64,000 nucleotides of DNA from Apodemus sylvaticus. Taxonomy: Eukaryota; Chordata; Mammalia; Rodentia; Muridae. Made by a program: the position numbers and the translations under genes. The notes beneath the pieces are model-generated. The model had not been told where the DNA came from. It saw only the letters and a program-made list of their open reading frames with translations, and searched no databases. Location: NCBI RefSeq assembly GCF_947179515.1, contig NC_067473.1, positions 93,875,850 through 93,939,849 of the forward strand, read 5' to 3'. Each line of letters starts with the position of its first letter. Position 1 is the stretch's first letter. Below, piece after piece: positions 55,960 through 64,000 of the stretch.

Positions 55960-56534
55960 CTCCTCTCCGCTTCGGGATCCAGATCAGCCTGAGCTGCAGT
56001 GCCACATCTCCAGGTGCTGAAGGAGGCAGGTGGGGCTTCCGGGGCGGCCAGCGGGAGAGGTTGGTGTGCTCAGGTGAATCCAGCGGGCCCCAGCGGGAGC
56101 CTTCAGGTGCCTGCTTTGGGATCTGAACAGCCTGGGCCACAGCACTCAGTCTCCAGGAAGTGCGTGGGGGGGGGGGGACCTGGTGTGCGCCCAGAGGCAG
56201 TCTGGGAGCTCACAGCATAGCTCATTCCCTGTGGCACAGAGCTTAGGCTTCAGTCCTGGGGCCTCTGGTGGTAGCCCTCGGACCTCTACACTTCCGGATC
56301 CAGATCAGCCTGAGGGGCAACACCACATCTCTAAGTCCCTGTGCTCCAGTGGATCCACCGGGCCCCAGCAGGAGCCTTCAGGTGTCTGCTTCAGGGTCTG
56401 AAATGCCTGGACAACAACACCCTGTCTCCAGGCAGTGCAGGAGGTAAACTGTGCACCAGAGGCCACCTGGGAAGGGGCAGCTTGCACTGGTGAGTCCAGC
56501 ATTGACAACACCAACTAACACCAGTGAGAACTAG
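55960..56534 (+). promoter_or_regulatory. L1 5' UTR with internal sub-repeats
   Basis: A GC-rich leader of about 575 bp has four related segments starting near 55,971, 56,114, 56,291 and 56,390 ('gggatccagatcagcctgag', 'gggatctgaacagcctgggc', and so on). They look like diverged monomer-type promoter units. A (G)11 run lies at 56,167-56,177. Promoter activity is inferred from position only. Confidence 0.7.
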
Positions 56535-57740
56535 ATGGCAAAAGGCAGACGCAGGAACGTCACTAACAGAAATCAAGGCAATATGGCAACATCTGAACCC
56601 AATTCTCCTTTACGAGCATGTCCTGGATACCCCATCACACCAGTAAAACAAGATTTGGATTTAAAATCACTGGTCATGATGCTGGTACAGGAACACATGA
56701 AGGACATACTTAAAGAAATTCAGGAGAAAATGGATCAAAAGTTATAAGCCCTTGCAAGGGAAACACAAAAATCATTGAAAGAAATCCAGGAGAATACAAA
56801 AGCCAATAATGAGGAAACACAAAAAACACTTAAAGAAATACAGGAGAACTTTGGTCAACAGGCTGCGGTCATGAAAGACGAAACACAAAAATCTCTTAAA
56901 GAATTACAGGAAAGCACAAACAAGCAAGTGAAGGAGCTAAACAAAACAATCCAGGATCTAAAATCAGAAGTAGAAACAACTAAGAAAACTCAAAGGGAGA
57001 CAACTTTGGAGATAGAAAGCCTTGGGAAGAAATCAGGGGACAGAGATGCAAATATCAACAACAGAATACAAGAGATAGAAGAAAGAATCTCAGACGCTGA
57101 AGATACCATAGAAACCATGGACTCAACAGTTAAAGAAAATGCAAAAAGCAAAAAGCTTGTAACCCAAAATATCCAGGAAATCCAGGACACAATGAGAAGA
57201 CCAAACCTAAGGATTATAGGCATAGATGAGAGTGAAGATTTACAGCTTAAAGGGCCAGCAAATATCTTCAATAAAATTATGGAAGAAAACTTCCCTAACC
57301 TAAAGAGAGAGATGCCCATGAATATACAAGAAGCCTACAGAACTCCAAACAGACTGGACCAGAACAGAAATACTTCCTGTCACATAATAATCAAAACACC
57401 AAAGGTACTAAACAAAGAAAGAATACTAAAGGCAGTAAGAGAAAAAGGCCAAGTAATATATAAAGGAAGACCTATCAGAATCACAGCAGACTTTTCACCT
57501 GAGACTATGAAGGCTAGAAGATCCTGGGCTGATCTCATTCAGACTCTAAGAGAACACAAATGCCAGCCAAAACTACTATATCCAGCAAAACTCTCAATCA
57601 CCGTAGATGGAGAAACTAAGATATTCCATGACAAAACCAAGTTTACCCAATATCTATCCACAAACCCAGCCCTACAAAGGATAATAGGAGGAAAACACCA
57701 ATACAGGGAGGGAAACTTCACCCTGGAAAAAGCAAGATAG
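56535..57740 (+). pseudogene. L1 ORF1 (RNA-binding protein), one in-frame stop
   Basis: The frame starts MAKGRRRNVTNRNQ, the typical rodent ORF1p N-terminus. A single stop (TAA at 56,745-56,747) breaks it after 70 codons, and the same frame then runs on to 57,740. The coiled-coil region holds repeated units of the kind ETQKTLKEIQEN / ETQKSLKELQES, as in the length-variable part of rodent ORF1p. The RRM and C-terminal domain are intact in text (DTMRRPNLRIIGI; REKGQVIYKGRPIRITADFS). ORF1p trimers bind L1 RNA as a chaperone; this copy cannot make the full protein unless the stop is read through. Confidence 0.9.
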
Positions 57741-57799
57741 TAACCTTTCATCAAACCCAAAAGAAGTTAACCAATCAAATTTAAAAAATAACGTCAAAA

Positions 57800-60700
57800 A
57801 TGACAGGAAGTAACAATCACTATTCCTTAATATCTCTTAACATCAATGGACTCAATGCCCCAATAAAAAGACATAGACTAACTGACTGGATACGTAAACA
57901 GGACCCTACATTTTGCTGCTTACAGGAAACACACCTCAGGGTCAAAGGCAAATACTACCTTAGAGTAAAAGGCTGGAAGACAATTTTACAAGCAAATGGT
58001 CTCAGGAAACAAGCTGGAGTAGCCATTTTAATATCAGATAAAATTGACTTTCAACCCAAAGTCATCAAAAGAGACCCTGAGGGACACTTCTTGCTGGTCA
58101 AAGGAAAAATACAACAAGAAGAACTCTCAATCCTGAACATCTATGCTCCAAATGCAAGGGCACCCTCATTCGTAAAAGAAACTTTATTAAAGCTCAAAGC
58201 ACACATTGCACCTAACACAATAATTGTGGGTGACTTCAACACTGCACTTTCCTCAATGGACCCATCAGGAAAACAGAAACTAAACAGGGACATAATGAAA
58301 TTAATTGAAGCTTTGGACCAATTAGATTTAACAGATATATATAGAACATTCTATCCTAAAGCAAAAGAATATACCTTTTTCTCAGCACCTCATGGTACCT
58401 TCTCCAAAATCGACCATATAATTGGTCACAAGACACACCTCAATAAATATAAGAAGATCAAACTAATCCCATGCCTCCTATCAGATCACTATGGAGTAAA
58501 AGTGGTCTTCAATAGCAACAAAAACAACAAAAAACCCACATACACGTGGAAATTGAACAATATTCTACTCAATGATACCTTGGTCAAGGAAGAAATAAAG
58601 AAAGAAATTAAAGACTTTTTAGAACACAATGAAAATGAAGACACAACATACCCAAATCTATGGGACACAATGAAAGCAGTGCTAAGAGGAAAACTCATAG
58701 CCCTGAGTGCCTCCAAAAAGAAAATGGAGAGAACATACATTACCAGCTTAATGACACACCTGAAAGCCCTGGAACAAAACGAAGCTATTTCACCCAGGAG
58801 GAGAGAAGGCAGGAAATCATCAAACTCAGGGCTGAAATCAATCAAGTAGAAAGAAAGAGAACCATACAAAGAATCAACAAAACTAGGAGCTGGTTCTTTG
58901 AGAAAATCAACAAGATAGATAAACCCTTAGCCAGACTGACCAAAGGGCACAGAGAAAGTATCCAAATTAACAAACTTAGAAATGAAAAGGGAGATATAAC
59001 AACAGAAACTGAGGAAATCCAAAAAATCATCAGATCCTACTACAAGAGCCTATCTCAACACAACTGGAGAACCTGGAGGAAATGGACAATTTCCTTGACA
59101 GATACCAAATACCAAAATTAAATCAGGACCAAATAGATCATCTAAACAGTCCCATAATGCTTAAAGAAATTGAAGGAGTCATAGAAAGTCTTCCAACCAA
59201 AAAAAGCACAGGACCAGATGGTTTCAGTGCAGAATTCTATCAGACCTTCAAAGAAGAGTTAACACCAGTCTTCTTCAAATTATTCCACAAAATAGAAACA
59301 GAAGGAACACTACCCAATTCTTTCTATGAAGCCACAATTACGCTGATACCAAAACCACACAAAGATCCAACAAAGAAAGAGAACTTCAGACCAATTTCCC
59401 TTATGAACATCGATGCAAAAATACTCAATAAAATTCTTGCCAACCGAATCCAAGAACACATCAAAACGATCATCCCCAATGATCAAGTAGGCTTTATCCC
59501 GGGAATGCAGGGTTGGTTCAATATACGGAAATCCATCAGTGCAATCCACTACATAAACAAACTCAAAGAACAAAACCACGTGGTCATTTCATTGGATGCT
59601 GAAAAAGCATTTGACAAAATTCAGCATCCTTTCATGCTTAAAGTCTAGGAAAGAACGGGAATTCAAGGCCCATACCTAAACATAGTAAAAGCAATATACA
59701 GCAAACCGGTAGCCAGCATCAAACTAAATGGAGAGAAACTTGAAGCAATCCCACTAAAATCAGGGACTAGACAGGGCTGCCCCCTTTCTCCTTATCTTTT
59801 CAATATTGTACTTGAGGTACTAGCTCAGGCAATTTGACAACATAAGGAGGTCAAAGGGATACAAATTGGAAAGGAAGAAGTCAAACTATCATTATTTGCA
59901 GATGACATGATAGTCTACCTAAGTGACCCAAAAAACTCCACTAGAGAACTCCTACAGCTGATAAACAACTTCAGCAAAGTGGCAGGTTATAAAATCAACA
60001 CAAGCAAATCAGTGGCCTTCCTATACTCAAAGGATAAGCAGGCTGAGAAAGAAATTAGGGAAATGACACCCTTCACAATAGCCACAAATAGTATAAAGTA
60101 TCTTGGGGTGACTCTTACCAAACATGTGAAATATCTGTATGACAAGAACTTCAAGACTCTGAAGAAGGAAATGGAAGAAGACCTCAAAAAATGGGAAAAC
60201 CTCCCATGCTCATGGATCGGTAGAATCAATATAGTTAAAATGGCCATTTTGCCAAAAGTAATCTACCGATTCAATGCAATACCCATCAAAATCCCAACTC
60301 AATTCTTCACAGAGTTAGAAAGAGCAATTATCAAATTCATCTGGAATAACAAAAACCCAGGATAGCTAAAACTATTCTCAGTAACAAAAGAAATTCTGGG
60401 GGAATCAGTATCCCTGACCTCAAGCAATACTACAGAGCAATAGTGTTAAAAACTGCATGGTATTGGTACAGTGACAGGCAGGAGGATCAATGGAACAGGA
60501 TTGAAGATCCAGAAATGAACCCTCACACCTATGGCCACTTGATCCTTGACAAAGAGGCTGAAAACATTCAATGGAAAAAAGATAGCCTTTTCAACAAATG
60601 GTGCTGGTTCAACTGGAGGTCAGCATGCAGAAGAATGCAAATTGATCCATCCTTGTCTCCTTGTACTAAGCTCAAATCCAAATGGATCAAGGACCTCCAC

Positions 60701-61621
60701 ATAAAGCCAGACACTCTGAAGTTAATAGAAAAGAAACTGGGGAAGACCCTTGAGGACATCGGTACAGGGAGAAAGTTTCTGAACAGAACACCAATAGCGT
60801 ATGCTCTAAGAGCAAGAATTGACAAATGGGACCTCATAAAATTACAAAGTTTCTGTAAGGCAAAGGACACCATCAAGAGGACAAATCGGCAACCAACAAA
60901 TTGGGAAAAGATCTTCACCAATCCTACATCAGATAGAGGGCTGATATCCAATATATATAAAGAACTCAAGAAGTTAGACTCCAGAAAACCAAACAGCCCT
61001 ATTAAAAAATGGGGTACAGAGTTACACAAAGAATTCTCACCTGAAGAACATCGGATGGCGGAGAAGCATCTTAAAAAATGCTCAACTTCATTGGTCATTA
61101 GGGAAATGCAAATCAAAACAACCCTGAGATTTCACCTTACACCAGTCAGAATGGCTAAGATTAAAAATTCTGGAGATAGCAGGTGTTGGAGAGGGTGCGG
61201 AGAAAGAGGAACACTTCTCCACTGCTGGTGGGGCTGCAAATTGGTACAACCACTCTGGAAATCAGTCTGGCGGTTCCTCCGAAAACTGGGCACCTCACTT
61301 CCAGAAGATCCTGCTATACCATTCCTGGGCATATACTCAGAGGATTCCCCACCATGTAATAAGAATACATGCTCTACTATGTTCATAGCAGCCCTATTTA
61401 TAATTGCCAGATGCTGGAAAGAACCCAGGTATCCCTCAACAGAAGAGTGGATGCAAAAAATGTGGTATATCTACACAATGGAGTACTATTCAGCCATTAG
61501 AAACAATGAATTCATGAAATTCTTAGGCAAATGGATGGAGCTAGAGAACATCATACTAAGTGAGGTAACCCAGACTCAAAAGATGAATCATGGTATGCAC
61601 TCACTAATAAGTGGATATTAA
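57800..61621 (+). pseudogene. L1 ORF2 (endonuclease/reverse transcriptase), broken
   Basis: The apurinic-type endonuclease opens the frame: LNINGLNAP, QETHL, GDFNTALS, SKIDHIIGH and SDHYGVK carry the usual catalytic N, E, D/N, D and H positions. Breaks follow: a frameshift near 58,790, a frameshift near 59,055, a stop in KV*ER (59,646-59,648), a stop (TGA, near 59,836), and a frameshift near 60,356. The reverse-transcriptase motifs are still readable: ISLDAEKAFDK, GTRQGCPLSPYLF and LFADDM. The C-terminal zinc-knuckle CWRGCGERGTLLHCWWGC lies near residue 250 of the last open part. The frame ends ...LISGY, the normal ORF2 C-terminus. The element is not autonomous. Confidence 0.92.
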
Positions 61622-61878
61622 CCTAGAAACCTGGATTACCCAAAACATAATCTACACATCAAATGAGGTACAAGAAGAAAGGAAGAGTGGCCCCTTGTTC
61701 TGGAAAGACTCAATGAAGCAGTATTCAGCAAAACCAGAATGGGGAAGTGGGAAGGGGTGGGTGGGAGGGCAGGGGGAGAGAAGGGGGCTTACGGGACTTT
61801 TTGGGAGTTGGGGGGCTAGGAAAGGGGAAATCATTTGAAATGTAAATAAAAAATATACCGAATAAAATAAAAAAAAAG
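61622..61878 (+). mobile_element. L1 3' UTR with polypurine tract and tail
   Basis: A G-rich purine tract ('gggtgggagggcagggggag') is followed by 'atttgaaatgtaaataaaaa' and an A-rich tail. The same order ends every L1 copy in the window. Confidence 0.9.
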
Positions 61879-61890
61879 AATCAAGTGCTG
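61879..61890 (+). repeat. Target-site duplication, right copy (long L1)
   Basis: Second copy of AATCAAGTGCTG. Confidence 0.9.
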
Positions 61891-62385
61891 AAGAGGGAAA
61901 TGGGGATACTATACTTTTAACCTATACATTTGAAACAAAAAAGATTTACTTTAAGAATATTCTTTAACAATCTCTGAGAAACACAGAAGAAGCCAGTCTG
62001 GCTTACCTGTCCACTCAGGAGCACCAGTAGTTTGGTAGCACAGAATGTCTGTTGCCAGTCATCCTACTAAAGTGCTATCTATTGGCTTGCTGGCCTTGAC
62101 GTACCCACCACATGAATCTTCCAAAGTGGAAAGTCCAGCCCCACAGCTAAGCACATTAACTGAACTAGTTTATGGATATCTGTTAACCTAGAGACTCAAG
62201 ACCAGGTCACAACTCAAATCACTGAAAAAAAATTTCAGATAGACAACTAAAACAGGTTTCTTCAGGAACAGTTTTATACTGTCTTCATCATTAAAAGCCC
62301 AAGTAAACAAACTTGTCATCATTAGTCACACATGTCCTGGTCTCATTACATGATGTAGAATGGAAACTGTTAAGTAAACATTCTT
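61891..62385. other. Spacer between two L1 elements
   Basis: About 500 bp of unassigned AT-rich DNA; no gene seen. Confidence 0.45.
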
Positions 62386-64000
62386 GATCTTAAAGCATAA
62401 ACTATTGGTGATCTGTTCAGGAACTTTTCCCCTGTGCCCATGTCCTCAAGGGTCTTCCCCAGTTTCTTTTCTATTAGTTTCAGTGTGTCTGGTTTCACAT
62501 GGAGGTCCTTGATCCACTTGGAGTGAAGTTTAGTACATGGAGATAAGAATGGATCAATTCGCATTCTTCTGCATGCTTACCTCCAATTGAACCAGCACCA
62601 TTTGTTGAAAAGGCTATCTTTTTTCCACTGGATGTTTTCAGCTCCTTTGTTGAAGATCAAGTGACCATAGGTGTGTGGATTCATTTCTGAATCTCCAATT
62701 GTATTCCATTGGTCCACTTGTCTGTCACTGTGCCAATACCATGCAGTTTTTAACACTATTGTTCTGTAGTATTGCTTGAAGTCAGGAATACTGATTCCCC
62801 CAGAATTTCTTTTGTTGTTGAGAATAGTTTTACCTATCCTGGGTTTTTTGTTATTCCAGATGAATTTGAGAATTGCTTTTTCTAACTCTGTGAAGAATTG
62901 AGTTGGGATTTTGATGGGGATTGCATTGAATCTGTAGATTGCTTTTGGCAAGATGGCCATTTTCACTATATTAATCCTGCCAATCCATGAACATGGCAGA
63001 TTTTTCCATTTTCTGAGGTCTTCTTCGATTTCCTTCTTCAGAGACCTGAAGTTCTTGTCATATAGATCTTTCACTTGTTTAGTTAGAGTCACACCAAGTT
63101 ACTTTATATTGTTTGTGGCTATTGTGAAGGGTGTCATTTCCCTAACTTCTTTCTCAGCCTGCTTATCCTTTGAGTATAGGAAGGCAACTGATTTGCTTGA
63201 GTTGATTTTATAACCAGCCACTTTGCTGAAGTTGTTTATCAGCTGTAGGAGTTCTCTGGTGGAGGTTTTTGGGTCACTTAAGTAGACTATCATGTCATCT
63301 GCAAATAGTGATAATTTGGCTTCTTCCTTTCCAATTTGTATCCCCTTGACCTCTTTATGTTGTCAAATTGCTCTAGCTAGAACTTCAAGTACTATAGTGA
63401 AAAGATATGGAGAGAGAAGACAGCCTTGTCTAGTCCCTGATTTTAGTGAGATTGCTTCAAGTTTCTCTCCATTTAGTTTGATGCTGGCTACCGGTTTGCT
63501 GTATATTGCTTTTACTATGTTTAGGTATGGGCCTTGAATTCCTTTTCTTTCCAAGACTTTAAGCATGAAAAGATGTTGAATTTTGTCAAATGCTTTCTCT
63601 GAATCTAATGAGATAATCATATGGTTTTTTTCTTTGAGTTTGTTTATGTAGTGGATTGCATTGATGGATTTCCTTATATTGAACCATCCCTGCATTCCTG
63701 GGATGAAGCCTACTGGATCATGCTGGATGATCATTTTGATGTGTTCTTGGATTCAGTTGGCAAGAATTTTATTAAGTATTTTTACATCAATATTCATAAA
63801 GGAAATTGGCCTGAAGTTTTCTTTCTTTTTTGGATCTTTGTGTGGTTTTGGTATCAGCATAATTGTGGCTTCATAGAACGAGTTGGGTAGAGTTCCTTCT
63901 GTTTCTATTTTGTGGAATAGTTTGAAGAGTATTGGTGTTAGGCCTTCTATGAAGGTCTGATAGAATTCTGCACTGAAGCCATCTAGTTCCGTGCTTTTTT
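62386..64000 (-). mobile_element. L1 ORF2 fragment, antisense, runs off the window
   Basis: The minus strand reads ORF2 from the reverse-transcriptase fingers (DPVGFIPGMQGWFNIRKSI, at about 63,700) through motif B (GTRQGCLLSPYLF), the FADD box (about 63,300) and on to the RIDPFLSPCTK region. It then stops abruptly at 62,386 inside ORF2 ('tatgctttaagatcaaga') with no 3' UTR or A tail. Stops and frameshifts occur (for example near 63,098). Either the 3' end was deleted or this is the inverted 5' part of a twin-primed insertion. Its 5' end lies beyond the window. Confidence 0.9.

Larger units (their letters stand above)
55960..61878 (+). mobile_element. Nearly full-length L1, inactivated
   Basis: About 5.9 kb with a 5' UTR, ORF1, ORF2, 3' UTR and A-rich tail, bracketed by a 12-bp target duplication. 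ORF1 carries one in-frame stop. ORF2 carries about three frameshifts and two stops, so no full reverse transcriptase can be made. Other copies in the window (3.6, 12.2, 49.6, 50.2 kb) match its 3' half closely, so they belong to related subfamilies. It sits 1.3 kb to the right of the telomere-like array. Confidence 0.95.

Overview
This is a piece of mammalian nuclear DNA from a muroid, probably murine, rodent. Coding exons are split by GT-AG introns, and B1, B2, B3/B4 and ID-type SINEs, rodent L1 elements and MaLR-like solo LTRs are dense. Two protein-coding genes are recognisable, both on the minus strand: Il23r (interleukin-23 receptor) and the intronless Tacstd2 (Trop-2). The encoded residues are close to, but not the same as, my recollection of the house mouse proteins, so I do not name a species. 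I see no bacterial, CRISPR, rRNA or tRNA gene content.

Region by region. Positions 1-18.7 kb hold the 5' part of Il23r, read right to left: a candidate non-coding first exon (about 18.53-18.7 kb), exon 2 (start codon and signal peptide, 17.4 kb), exon 3 (N-terminal Ig-like domain, 10.2-10.5 kb) and exon 4 (start of the cytokine-receptor module, 1.65-1.78 kb). Splice sites and codon phases agree across the three coding exons. The introns carry two 5'-truncated L1 copies with clear target-site duplications (TSDs) and many SINEs. From 18.7 to 41 kb lies intergenic DNA made mostly of nested old repeats: solo LTRs, L1 3'-UTR pieces, a decayed minus-strand L1 and microsatellites. Positions 41-45.2 kb hold Tacstd2 (CDS 43,702-44,655) with a TATA-like box and a polyadenylation signal. 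Immediately downstream, at about 41.9-42.6 kb, is a diverged, collinear copy of its promoter, start codon and signal-peptide region, which I read as an undescribed tandem pseudogene.

From about 47.4 to 54.6 kb lies an unusual block of degenerate telomere-like sequence (TTAGGG/GGTTAG motifs almost all on the plus strand). It was later broken by a solo LTR, by two L1 3' ends inserted at one site, and by a 1.15 kb block of other sequence. A nearly full-length but inactivated L1 follows (55,960-61,878), and a minus-strand L1 ORF2 fragment runs off the right edge.

How the parts fit. Il23r encodes the IL-23-specific receptor chain of Th17-type cells; Tacstd2 encodes an epithelial surface glycoprotein. 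They are neighbours but not functionally linked. In mouse, as I recall, Tacstd2 lies between the Il23r block (human 1p31-like) and the Igk locus (human 2p-like). A telomere-like array beside Tacstd2 would therefore sit at or near an evolutionary chromosome breakpoint. That link is inference, not something the sequence proves.
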